From: Lutraria lutraria
Taxonomy: Eukaryota; Mollusca; Bivalvia; Venerida; Mactridae
NCBI GenBank assembly: GCA_964023205.1
Contig: OZ026847.1
Span: 3,904,819-3,968,818, forward strand
Length of the DNA stretch: 64,000 nucleotides
Direction of reading: 5' to 3'
Part shown: in pieces, positions 12,103 to 23,364 of the stretch
Layout: each line of letters starts with the position of its first letter
How positions within the stretch are numbered: the first letter of the stretch is position 1
Program-made: the position numbers and the translations under genes
Notes under the pieces: generated by a model
Told to the model about the DNA's origin: nothing
Seen by the model: the letters and a program-made list of their open reading frames with translations, nothing else
Database searches by the model: none

Positions 12103-13413
12103 AAAAATGAATAACTGGATCGCTCACCTGAGTATCGTAACACTAAGGGATAATTAGTCTCCTGCGGTACCGGAGGGGACTTTAGTCTTTGTCGATGTCA
12201 GTCTGTCCATCCGTCCGTCTGTCTGTCCGAAGTGGTTTCGGGATGATAACTTCAGTTAGGGGAGATGGATTTCAATGAAAGTTGGTATATGTATAGCTTA
12301 GATGATTACCTGGAGTGATATTGCACTTGGGGTCAATTGGTCAAATATCTAGGTCACTGTTACTAAAAATAGAAAATTAGTTTCCGGATGATAACTTCAG
12401 TTAGGGGTGATGGATTGCAATGAAAGTTGGTGTATGGATAGCTTAGGGGATTGCCTAGAGTGGGATTACACTTAGTGTCAATAGGTCAAATATCTAGGTG
12501 ACTGAAATTTGGTTTTAGGAAGATAACTTAAGCTGGCTCGCTCATATAGACAAAATTATCATCATAAAAAAATCTTAGCAGATGCTGCTGTATAAACATA
12601 AGCTTACATTCCAATAATGTGTGCTGGCAGTGGACTTGATTTGCATGCAATACTGACTGTAAGCTTGTTTGATCAAGGGAGGCTATTTGTCATGGTAAAA
12701 GGTTATATACCCCAACTGTCAAGTAGTTGTTGAAATCACCCCGATGGGCAGGGCCAATATTGACCCTGGGGCCATGATTTGCATGTAATTTGTAGAAATC
12801 TACAAGACAATGCTACATACAAAGTATCTAAGCTCTAAGCCTTGTGGTTTTTAATTTTCCTATAAAAGCCTATGTAAATCAATTTTGACCCTGCATCCGT
12901 AATTTGAACAGACTCAGTAGAGATCCCCTAGACAATGCTACATACCAAATATCTTAGCTCTAGGCCATGTGGTTTTGGACAAGAAGATTTTTTAATTTTC
13001 TAATATAACATAAAGTAAACCCAGGGGCGGGGCTATTTTTTACCCCGGGGCCATAATTCGAACAAACCTGGTAGAGGTCCACAAGACAATGCTACATACA
13101 AATATCTAAGCTCTAGACCTTGTGGTTTTGGAGAAGAACATTTTCCTATATAAGCATATATAAATCAAGTGACCCCGGGGCGGGGCCTATTTTGACCCTA
13201 GGGTAATATTTTGAACAAACTTGGTAGAGCTCCACTAGAAATGCTATAAATTTTGGTAGAGTTTCATGCAAGGAACACACCTGTGAAGTTTGGTTGAAAT
13301 TGACCATGTGGTTTAGGAGGAGATGTTGTTTAAAGAAATTGTTGACAACAGACGGACGATGAAGGACATAACTCAATCCTAAATACTCTCTTGGCACTCT
13401 GTGCCAGGTAAGC
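12103..13413. repeat. Composite bivalve interspersed repeat (copy 2)
   Basis: This is the duplicate of 1265-2575 carried by the tandem segmental duplication, so it is not an independent insertion. It holds the same internal units. Confidence 0.7.
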
Positions 13414-15063
13414 TAAAAATGGAAATCAATAGACATAATTCATGTAATATAATAATGCATAAATGAGAACGAAGGGTGACTGACATGAACAGTTTTAAAA
13501 CTGAAAGGTGATAAAGTAATTTACTGAATAGACCAGTTAGCATAAATAAGATGAAGTGTATAAAAGTCCTACTTTCTTTAAATAATTGACAGTTTTAGGT
13601 TTGACAGTATTAAAAAGTGTGTTCATGTTTTCAATATTAAAATGTTTTGTACGGATTAGGCCATTTATTTAAAGCGAGATTTCTGTTCTTCATCTGTGTT
13701 GCTTTAGGAAATATTAGAGCAAGATGCTTTTATAGCCTCCTAGGATCACCTTCCTCTAGCTAGGGCTTGAACATGCCAACACCATCTGCCAGTCTCACAC
13801 ACAGAGCATTTTTCAACACATTATATGTCTTTGTTTCCATCACTGGGTATACAGACCACCTCCTACTCTTCTTGTTCCACACACGCTACAGTCTGAAACA
13901 CAATTTTACACTAAACTTTATCCACAGGGTTTCCCCCTCTTACCAACCCTGTATTGTAGACAAAATAAATGTTTATCATTGTAAAAAATCCCTTCTACGG
14001 TGTATGTGATACTGCCTATTTTCACAAATCAGTAACTGATGGGTGCCGTGTGACACATTTTAAACAAGTTCATTTTCAAACATTTTTGGATGGCCATAGT
14101 CACAAAAAGTTATAACACCAATACATTTCAAATAACTGTCTGAGTTGCCAATATTTTAGGTGACTGTACTAAGTTGCCCACAACATCTATCATAGCATTA
14201 ACATCAGCATGCTGTCAGTTTTAATAACAGCCAGGAGTTCATATCTTATATTTGTCCACCAGAAGAAGTAGTCAATTTCTAAGAAACACCAAATATCTCA
14301 TTTGCCAAATATTCGTTTGAAGGTTATTACTGGATATGAATGCAGTCTTTGGAAATTGAACAGGAGACATTGCCATTAAGTGAGCATTCCCCCCCCCCCC
14401 CTAAAAAGCAAGCAAATTTTCATACAGACATAAATATGTACCTCATTGACCCATCTTGTTGAGCACATTTGCTCTGTCAGCATGCGTGTTGTTGTCCAAG
14501 GCTGCTAATAGGTTTCTAACTCAGTAAATGGGAGGTGTGTTTGAAAAACTCTTGGCGCAATACATCAGGATGTGCTGGTGAAATCCTTCAAGATTTGCTG
14601 TACTCCTAAATGAATTATTAGTATATTTTTGTATCTTTTACAGCCACGAGCATAAAAGAATGTGCTAAAATTAGCACATGAGTTATTCTTATATGTAATT
14701 CTCAAAAAGATTCAGCTGATAGTTTACTGGTTATACCAACAGGTAGAATCATTAAGAAATGGAGAATTGCCTGTCCTAATGACGCATTCACTACAGCAGG
14801 ATATTTCTGTTTATGTAAAACTTGTTGTAAAATGTGGAAATTTACAGATAGTATTTCCATAGAAATAAGTATACACATGCAATGAGGGACAGAAGAAGCA
14901 ATATCAACATCTTCCAATGAGAGCATTCAAAATTTACCAAAATCGACAACTTTTATAGAACTAACAGTCTGACAGTGCATTTATATAGCTTTGTTTCTTT
15001 TCTTGCTAATGTGATTATAAAAAATATACATTTTAGTGTTATCAAGAAGTATTCATTGTTTAC

Positions 15064-16150
15064 CTAAAATTTAGGAAGTAATGTACTTTCTTCAGCAGTT
15101 GTTTATCTAAGACAACACAAGCGAGATCCTTCAGGGCCTGCTTGTGCTGAGAAACAGAAATCCAAGATTTGGTCTGGTCTTCCTCAGACAATGGTCCATG
15201 CAGGCACTGGTAAATTCTATCATCCCCGTGAGCCAGAATCCACTCATGCACATTCACAATGTGGTGGAGGACACTTCTCCATAGTCCCTGAGGAATAAAG
15301 CAACAATTTTTTCTCTAATACAGAATTAAGACATGATAACCAAAACAATTTGCCTGTCCTAATGACGCATTCACTACAGCAGGATATTTCTGGTTTTGAG
15401 TCAGTTGGTGCGATTTGTAGGCTATTGTTGCCTCTAAACATTTATTCATTAAGTACGCATGAGCAGGCAGTTGGTGCGTAATGTAACACAGTCAAATCAC
15501 AACAAATGATTTATTTTCTTCTCATAATGGCATTGAATCCAACAAACAAAGCAACTTATTTAGACTAGGTCATGAATAAGTAACATAATAAAATTGTCAT
15601 ATTTTAAACCTTTCTGGAACATATACATGGCTGTCAGATACAATAGCCCAAGTTTAAACAAACCTTATTCAAAATGTTGTAGGAGATGACATCACAATAT
15701 TGTGTACTAACCAATTGATTCATCTGATTCATAACAACTTAGTATTTTGTGGATAACAATTTAAAAGCAATGAACAAATGCTTAAGTATTTCTTCCCACA
15801 AACTGACCATATGTTTCCCCTACCTTGCATGTGAACCAGAAATGATTAACAATATCTTTACACCATTGATGCAAAATGCTTTTGCCTTTTCGCTGTGCAA
15901 TCTAGTAAGAACAACATATGAGTACTTGAGTTCTACAATGAAGGAAAAACATACATTTATCTCACAGCCATTATTAGCAAAATTTATTTTAGTAAAGATG
16001 ATTCTGTTCTACTTGAATGTTCAAAATCAATTAATTTTCTAAATTCTTATCCAAACAATATAGGTAGCAATTTACCTTGGTTAGTTTCTTTCCAAGGTTC
16101 TTAGCAGCATGCCAAATGTCATAGGAATGTTTTGTTTGGATAGTTTTTTC
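15064..16150 (-). CDS. 3' exons with transposase-derived domain (copy 2)
   Basis: This is the tandem duplicate of 4225-5311. The exons are 16150-16076 (DIWHAAKNLGKKLTK) and 15287-15064 (LWRSVLHHIVNVHEW to FLNFR). They have the same splice sites and no base difference that I could see. Because the coding sequences are the same, expression of the copies cannot be told apart by short reads. Confidence 0.6.
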
Positions 16151-17227
16151 CTGAAAGGACAAATTTACAATACAAATAATCAATTAATATGTATCTGTTT
16201 TTACATCCAACCAACAATCTTTCAGAATACAGAGACGGTTTCCAACTTCCAACATGTTTCTGCACTGTATATCACGCCTCGAACACTGATGTGATACAAC
16301 ACCCAGTTTCAATATCCTGACACTGGGCCAAGCAATCCTGGAATGACCCTTATATGCCAAGCACCATCTTAGGGTGATTAACCAGAATCATTTTAACAAT
16401 TTTGGTATGTCACAGCCAATGATCATACTCACAAACTCAAACTCCAAAGGTGAACGTTATACAAACTGAGCTACCAGGGAAGGTTATAAGTACAAATTGT
16501 GTGTGACAGGTACAAGTCATTCTCAGGTACACATTCAGACACAAAATGTGTCTGTGGTCATATCTATCTGATTCAAATATTATAATCAAGGAATTTTGAA
16601 GGAATAATTGAAACGAAACTCCATCAAAACCTACCAATAAATACAATACACAAAATTTGACTTGTAAAGTAAAATATGGAATGAAGCAAATTTTTTGTCA
16701 GATATGGACTGTACAAGTGTTGCAGACAGACACATATATTATACAAATCGTACATATGTGCATGTTTCGGTGGTGGTGGCGGGGTAAATGTAATATGTAC
16801 ATGAATAATTTATTTACGCAGAGTAAATACCAGGTAGCTTTTCTCAAAAAGAAGAAAGACATCCTTTAGAATTTTTTTCAATGCATACAAATATAAATGA
16901 CTACAGTGATTATCAAACTAAATATATGCCTTTACAGACTAACCATAGTTAGATGATAAAATATCCTAATTAATAGTTCTAAAGAATTTATGGTAGAAAC
17001 CAATTTAGCTGACTCCATCAAGTACAGCACAGTGAGTTAATGTGTGGTCACTTCAAATCCAAGACCCAGATTACAACACTGTTTACTACAGATTCTGTAA
17101 TTTCACTGGCTGTGCATGAAACAAATGAATCTCCCTTTCACCAAGATAAAACATTCTGCTAAAAATTATTTTACAAAAATCTATGTAGTATAATAAGGTT
17201 TTAAATAATATTATTGTAGTAACTTAC

Positions 17228-20092
17228 TCTGAAGGATCAATGAAGGATGATAATAGTTTTTTCATCAAATGAGGTCTGGAAGTCTTTCCATCTTCTCTAC
17301 TGGATTCTTGTTTTCTAGAGAAAGAGGAAAAACAGTTCAGTTAAAATATGAAAGGCTAAAGTGCCATGATAACTAACACACACGATAAGTAAATGTTTAT
17401 ATATACTCGAAATTATTCACAATACTTCATACAACTTGTGCAAAAACATAACAACTCAACAGAAAGTCAGTTGGTTAATTTCCATGCGAAAACAGAAAGT
17501 ATGCTGACATATGACCGTTCGGACAAATAAATGTGTTTGCCATAACACTATCTATTGACCAAAAAGGCCAATAACAATCTTTTCTTGGCCTCTTAGGATG
17601 TTTTGGAATCAAAAACAGCATTCTGACATGTACTTTGGGTTAAGTATAAAAAATAAATTGTTAAAAAAATTCCTTCCTACCTACCAACTAAAAGTTTTCT
17701 GGTTACAGCAAACAAACATCTTGAAGGCCGTCTAATGTACAATAAGGTTCTTATTCCTATCCTTTCACAGTGACTACAATTTATTTTTGCCAATGAAAAA
17801 TCACCAAAGTAGACATACTCACTCAGTTTTGTTGTCTCCAGAGGAGTCCATTTCTTCCAATCCTGATGTTAAATCAAGATGTACATGTCTGCAAGACAAA
17901 AATTTTGTGTTGTTATTTTTTGTTTACTGTTGTTCTTATGAACACCTTCTACTAAAACGCCATCTCAAGGGATTCAAGCCTAAACATAGACTGTAACTTA
18001 ATTGTTACAAGAATTTTCACATCGTGTCATTAACACTATCTTGCTTTAAAATTTATGTTCCACTCACTATTTTGCTTTGAACAGCTTTTAAAACACTGTG
18101 TTGCACAACTGAAAGGTGAGCGAAATGATGGATGGGTGGATTGTAAAATTATTAGTCACAAAAATTATTGTTAATTGTGGAGTATTTAAATTTACCAAAG
18201 GAATGAAAAAAGAACAATGACGCCCACTAAAAATGCAAAGTGGATATTAATTTCCTCTTTAATATTGCATTGAGTAATCTTGCCCTTTAACCTATCGACA
18301 TCGCTTTCAATAGCGGTCGTCCACATAGACAAAATTGTAGGTTATTGGTATGACATGGGTTTTTGTTGAACATCACTGAGACTCTGACATACTAGAGATC
18401 ATCTACATCATAGTACATAGTGACTACATGTGATGATCAGCCTCCTTACCTGACCAGAGGCTTGTCTCATCACATAGGGACCAGCATTTGCAAAGATGCA
18501 ATTACTTTCTGAAAATCAAATTCATTTCACTTTACCATCCTGAATTCTTTATTAGAAGTTATGTAGGATTTATTTCACATCCATGGTATACTGAACAAAA
18601 TAATAGAGAAACTAAATGATAAAACAGTACCTGCCACCATGCATTTCCATCTCTAAAACTGACACACCAGATACTGAATGGGTGCTCACAACAACCCTCA
18701 AACTGTCAGGGGTGGAGGTCAGTCTTGATGGTCCAGGTATCTCAGCAACAAGAATATGTTGGTACCTAAAATAATGCATACAATATTACTCTTCAGCACA
18801 TGAACATAATTATATGTTTTTAAATTAATAAAAAAACTTTAAAAAATATTAATGGTTTGGAGCATCAAGTCTATTGACTAATTAGAAGAAACATATGAAC
18901 ATTACAGTCAGAGGAAAGAATATGAAATAGCTTAGATTTATATTGCATAAAATTTACAAATTTGCATTAAAATAAAAACAGCCTTCTCAATCAAATCTCA
19001 TTACAATGTTAGACTTGAACCAGATGGATGATGTCCTTTCTGTCTATCATTATCTTTGTGTGTTTTTCATGAATTGCACAAGATTAAATGTGCAGTTCAA
19101 ATAACTTCAATGTTTGTATTACATTTGTATTTGTTTAACGCCTTAATGAAGAAGTCAGATCTGTTGTGCATTGTCAAAATAATTGGATAGATATCACAAA
19201 GTGATGTAAGGCGCATAGCTGGACTTTATATTCTTGAACTCCTTGGATTTAATTTGAAATGAAAATGAACTTTAAAACGACCAAGTTAAAATGCTTATAA
19301 TCTATATGTTCCTTTAATTAAGTTTAATGCCAAATTAACCCCTCACAGGGATGTCAGCTTAAAAATCAAGACAGAGACCTACAACATGTTTACAAAATCT
19401 TTAATTGTACAGTCAGTCTTTCAGTTTTTATTCCATATTTACTTTAAAAAAAACAATCTGTGTGATTCCAAGCCTTCTTTAACACTGTTTTCACAGGAGA
19501 CTGGTAAAAAAGTTTAGACTCTGGGATTGTATGCTGTTATTTTGTCAAATCTAGAACAGGCCAAAATGATAAAAAGATACGTTTATGGCTTAGATATAGC
19601 CATATTTTGGACCATATATACCACAGACCTGAGGGGAGAGACCTTTACTCCTTTTGGAGTAAGTTCCAGCTATGCCCCTGGATATTACTTTTTGCTACTT
19701 TCACTTTCAGTTCAGCGGTTTTTCGGACTCGCCTATACTCTTGAAACCTGAGCTTTTTCGGTTCCAAAGCAGTTTTTCCACCAGGATTGATCAACATCGT
19801 CAACAGAAAATAACGGAAAAAACACAATAAACCGATCGATCTCTGCATGCGCTGTCGAAAATCTAACCAGACAAAACAAAAATCATCGTACCTGTCGATC
19901 CGGAATGTCGCCCCGTTACGGTCACTCTGTATGTTATGATCGTGTTTTATCACGTTCCACCGAGCAATTCCATTTCTTAAATTAATCCTTGATCGTTCGT
20001 AGGACTTCTTACGAACAACCTTACGCCTCTTCCTTTCATTATCTGTTATTCGATCTTGGCCTCCCTCTCTGTTTACCGTGTGTATCCGCCAT
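17228..20092 (-). CDS. 5' exons of split gene with basic, AT-hook-like N-terminus (copy 2)
   Basis: This is the tandem duplicate of 6389-9253. The exons are 20092-19892, 18765-18631, 17888-17823 and 17314-17228, with the optional exon at 18504-18450. The apparent one-base frameshift in exon 1 is shared with copy 1, so it predates the duplication or is inherent to the locus. The upstream region differs: shared sequence ends at 20357, 265 bp before the ATG, and beyond it lies the 3' flank of a C4-like gene. In copy 1 the ATG faces a divergent plus-strand exon at 9805. Confidence 0.55.
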
Positions 20093-20385
20093 TGCTGTTA
20101 TGCTAATTTATCACGTGATCGAGTGAAAGCTTGATTTACGGAAATCGACGATGTATTTCGGCTTGTTTCGGAGAGGTATTTAGGACCCGCGGGTGTTAAA
20201 AGATTTTCAAAAGTTTAGACAAAATTTACTAAACTGTGGGACGCCATCCTAAACAAATAACAAAGTTAATGTATTGTTTAAAGGATATTTGATTCGGTGG
20301 CCAGCGCATTTGGCTAACTTTTAATGATGATTTTGAACCTTCATATAACTTTAAAGGAACTACACGGTAACGATTGGGTGAAGTA

Positions 20386-20391
20386 TTTATT
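20386..20391 (-). promoter_or_regulatory. Putative polyadenylation signal AATAAA
   Basis: AATAAA on the minus strand lies about 155 bp downstream of the stop codon at 20544, a plausible place for the 3' end of the broken C4-like copy at 20544-21527. Confidence 0.3.
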
Positions 20392-20543
20392 TATAAAGAG
20401 TCATCATTTATCATGTGTAATAATTTCTTATTGAATAGGCAGCAGTAAATTTCCATAGAAATAACGCAATGAAAGAGTTGACATACATTCGTGATGAAAT
20501 GGCAATCAAATATATGTACGAAAAGTTCGTAGAAAAGCCCTTA

Positions 20544-21527
20544 TTACGGCGACCATGAGCAAACAGCGCATGTCAACTCTCTTCCGTCCAGGTAAGGTGG
20601 ACATTTTAACAATCCACACACGCCTTCAACAAAATAGAACAAAGCCCCATTTTTATTGTCATGGCCTCCCTCAAGTACCTCCGGGTAATCTGAAGGAGAC
20701 GGATTAGTATGATGTTCTGACATCAAGTACCCTGAATATTCTAATTTATAGTTCTTGTAACACTTATTACGACCAGGTATCATCAAAACGTTGCTGCGCT
20801 GTATCCTACATACTGCACACGGTACATCTTCGTCATGTAAGTATCTCCAACTATCATATGAATTCACTTGATATTCACCACCATATATTCTTGTTGCAGT
20901 TTGTGTACCATTTGTGTAGTTACCCCATAAAGGATGACTTGGTAAACATAACCTGTTTGCTCCTGATCTAGAATTTGCGTGATCGCCACCTGCAGCGTAT
21001 CCATCGTAAACTAAATGTTCCCCATTTGCACATACGGTGCGTCCCCACCTAACGTAGCTTGAACTGGTTGATTTCGTTTCCATCTGTGCCAAATCAGAAC
21101 GCTAAATGAAGTAAGACAAGTTACTATCACGAAATTGTTTGCGTATGAGAATAGTACATGTATGCGACTCCGCACATCAATCTCTAATGTAATAATTTAT
21201 GTAAACTACGTATCAAATATTTAGGTGATCATTTCGAGCATGAAGGTACTTGTTTTATCTCTCAGAGTCTGAGTAAACTAAGCAATCTGCGGTGTCGTTT
21301 TCCTATTATAAAATGACATTTTTGTAAAACAAAAGATAACCTTTCAGTACCTGTGTTAACGACGCAATTATCTGATCTTGTTTACTGAGCTTTTCTTCAA
21401 GCTAAACCATTTTCTGTAGAACATCGTACTCATATTCAAAACGTTTAAAACAAGACCCTTTAGGTTCCTTTGCAGCGCTGACATCACCTAATCCAAGTAT
21501 TTTCATCACATTTAAGAAAATAAACAT
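20544..21527 (-). pseudogene. Short-chain collagen C4-like gene, broken copy 1
   Basis: Two exons follow the family plan. Exon 1 (21527-21351) encodes a signal-peptide-like start MFIFLNVMKILGLGDVSA and the conserved EPKGSCFKRFEYEY segment, but codon 42 is TAG (21404-21402) where sister copies have Gln or Lys. Exon 2 (21083-20544, acceptor TTGGCACAG, phase 0) encodes the cysteine-rich C-terminal domain from YVRWGRTVC to LTCAVCSWSP. It lacks six residues (VCMDGN, one conserved Cys included) between SPSDY and PEVLEGG through an in-frame 18-bp loss. The linker DSEEAL present in sisters has been lost, and the donor and acceptor have moved compared with the intact gene. Element 1 begins 356 bp upstream of the ATG. 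This is probably a pseudogene; a shorter protein from an internal start is possible. Confidence 0.8.
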
Positions 21528-21877
21528 GTTTTACTCTCTTAAGATTATATTCGAATCTTACTCTTAGACCGCTTGAAATTTCTAAATGAAACAACTGTTG
21601 GAAATGTTTTATATCACAAACTGCGTAATGAAAGATAGGTATTTTGTAATGCAGATATTTAATCCCGTAACTGCTGTATTTCAGCCGTACAACAGGATGT
21701 AAATTGGTGGTATACTCAATTAAAACAATTAATTATGTTAGCGAAACAACCGCAGTCGTAATTGCTAATCTCACGTAACTCGTTATTTCCTTCTATATAT
21801 TTGTATTTTAACAATGAAAAAATGCATGTCTAAGCTAGCTGGGAAATATAATTGGTCCGATGTGATTGGTTATAGGC

Positions 21878-21882
21878 ATCAT
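21878..21882. repeat. Target-site duplication ATCAT, left of element 1
   Basis: ATCAT directly precedes the left end TGTAG. It matches 47439-47443 and the single ATCAT of the empty paralogous site at 61154-61158. Confidence 0.85.
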
Positions 21883-22282
21883 TGTAGCAACGTTAAATGT
21901 CGCATCGACGCTAAATGTCGAATTTGACGTTATATGTCGCAAGGCTGACGCTAAATGTCGCAACCAACGCTAAATGTCGCAAAACCTCCTGACGCTATAT
22001 GTGGCATCTGTAACGCTAAATGTCGCAACAAATAGCACTGACGCTATATGTCGCAACATCAACGCTAAATGTCGCACTCATTCTTCAACCTCTATAATGC
22101 AGTTATCGTTCCCGCTACACTCGTATATGTTTAATAAATAATGGTTTCATCGTTCATGATAATGTTTAGTTAATCTCCTCCAAGATTTTTTTTTACATTT
22201 GCTCGTTTGAATTGGGGATTTTATTTTTTATCTTGGCATTTATTGTATATCGCCGTCGTTGGTGTATGCATGTGTGTGTGTG
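21883..22282 (+). repeat. Left terminal inverted repeat of element 1
   Basis: About 400 bp match the reverse complement of 47030-47438 with scattered substitutions and short indels. The outer 200 bp hold nine irregularly spaced 15-bp subterminal repeats of the form RACGYTAWATGTCGCA, alternating between CTAAATG and CTATATG types. These are plausible transposase-binding sites. The inner half is AT-rich, includes GATTTTATTTTTTATCTTGG, and ends near a TG run. Confidence 0.9.
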
Positions 22283-22327
22283 TTGATACAGAACGAGGCG
22301 TGATTGACTTTCACACTAACGATATGA

Positions 22328-22584
22328 TGTTTGTTTGTTTGTTTGTTACATCGGGCAATTATCCTAAATAGCTTTCCTTGACTTCATTTAGGCCTTAACC
22401 AGCACTAACCACATTCTATCCGTAAGCTTCTGTCAAGCTTTCCCACAAAATGTAGAAGTGGAGGACAATTTAACATGTAATACCTTCAGTCAAATGTGTC
22501 ACGGCATCGTGGGCTTGTCCGGGGCTCAAACTCACAACCTCGGTCATCAGACAAACGCTCTAACCACTGAGCTATCCGGGTGGG
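22328..22584 (-). mobile_element. tRNA-derived SINE inside element 1
   Basis: On the minus strand the element starts at 22584 with a tRNA-like head. A box A (TAGCTCAGTGGTTAGAGC) is followed by a box B-like GGTTGTGAGTTTGAGCC, and the element ends in a (TTTG)n-complement tail near 22330. CACTAACGATATGA flanks it on both sides (22314-22327 and 22585-22598), consistent with a 14-bp target duplication. That word is also part of the local 23-bp repeat, so the match could be partly coincidental. The mismatched box B and the lack of a folded 3' half argue against a functional tRNA gene. Confidence 0.75.
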
Positions 22585-22599
22585 CACTAACGATATGAA

Positions 22600-23364
22600 C
22601 TTTCGCACTAATGCCCCCATCACACCAGAGCACGTCCGCACCACGCTCATAAAGTTCCCATCACGTCCTGATGGACGTGGCGGGGACGGGGTAACACTCG
22701 AAAATAATGATGCACCCAGGTTCTCACTACGTCCTTACAACGTCTTTGTCAGGTTCTCACTGTGTCGATCATGTTCACAGTAAGTTCATTACACGTGCAG
22801 CTTCCCGTTGTCACCAGGTCTATTGTGTTTATACTACGTCCCAATTACGTGCGCACTACGTCCATGCTGACTGAACTGCGCTCTCCCTAGGTCCCAATAA
22901 CGTCCTCATTGCATTCACTAGCTCCGTATGTACACTGTAAAATGTGTCCATTTATTTTAACTGGTCATGATTGCCGAACAGAAGTGTTCTTTCTGCTGAT
23001 AGCCATGCACTAACACAACATTATCTAGGCTGCTTCATGTTCCTTTTTCTTCTAATTCGTATTTAGAAATAAAATGGGAATTTGAGCATCCAAAAAGGCT
23101 TGCTGTCCTGGTACAATAACAAATTGCATTCATTTGGTAACATATATTTGACTGGAAATGAAAGAATTGGGTATGAATCCAGTATTTATACCAAATTCTC
23201 AGAACCTGACAGGAACGTACTGGTCACCTGTTACAAACGTACTAAAGACGTGACGGAGCAAAATTACAACCTAGTGCTGTCTTCTGTAACGTGATGTGGA
23301 CGCACTATGGTCGTACACCTGGTTGAGACGTAGTGAGAACTATGTGTGTGAAGTTGGCAATGCA
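22600..23364. repeat. CGTCC-rich degenerate repeat zone, left arm
   Basis: Many imperfect short units of the form GTTCYCACTACGTCC or CACGTCC occur between about 22610 and 22930 and again at 23205-23345, separated by AT-rich DNA. The inverted arm has the same type of sequence at 44700-44960. Both zones abut the satellite array through the shared words GTGTGTGAAGTTGGCAATGC. No gene is seen. Confidence 0.6.

Larger units (their letters stand above)
10839..20357. repeat. Right copy of the ~10.84 kb tandem duplication
   Basis: This is the second copy of 1-9518. It carries the same minus-strand split gene, the same plus-strand terminal-exon candidate and the same bivalve interspersed repeat. Beyond 20357 it runs into the C4-like gene cluster, while the first copy runs at 9519 into the sequence that starts copy 2. 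If this is a simple tandem duplication, the 20357/20358 edge is ancestral and the 9518/9519 edge is the new junction. Confidence 0.95.

Noticed and set aside
22500..22584. Functional tRNA gene on the minus strand
   Set aside because: Box A is good but box B departs from consensus, the 3' acceptor half is not formed, and it continues into a SINE body and simple-repeat tail.
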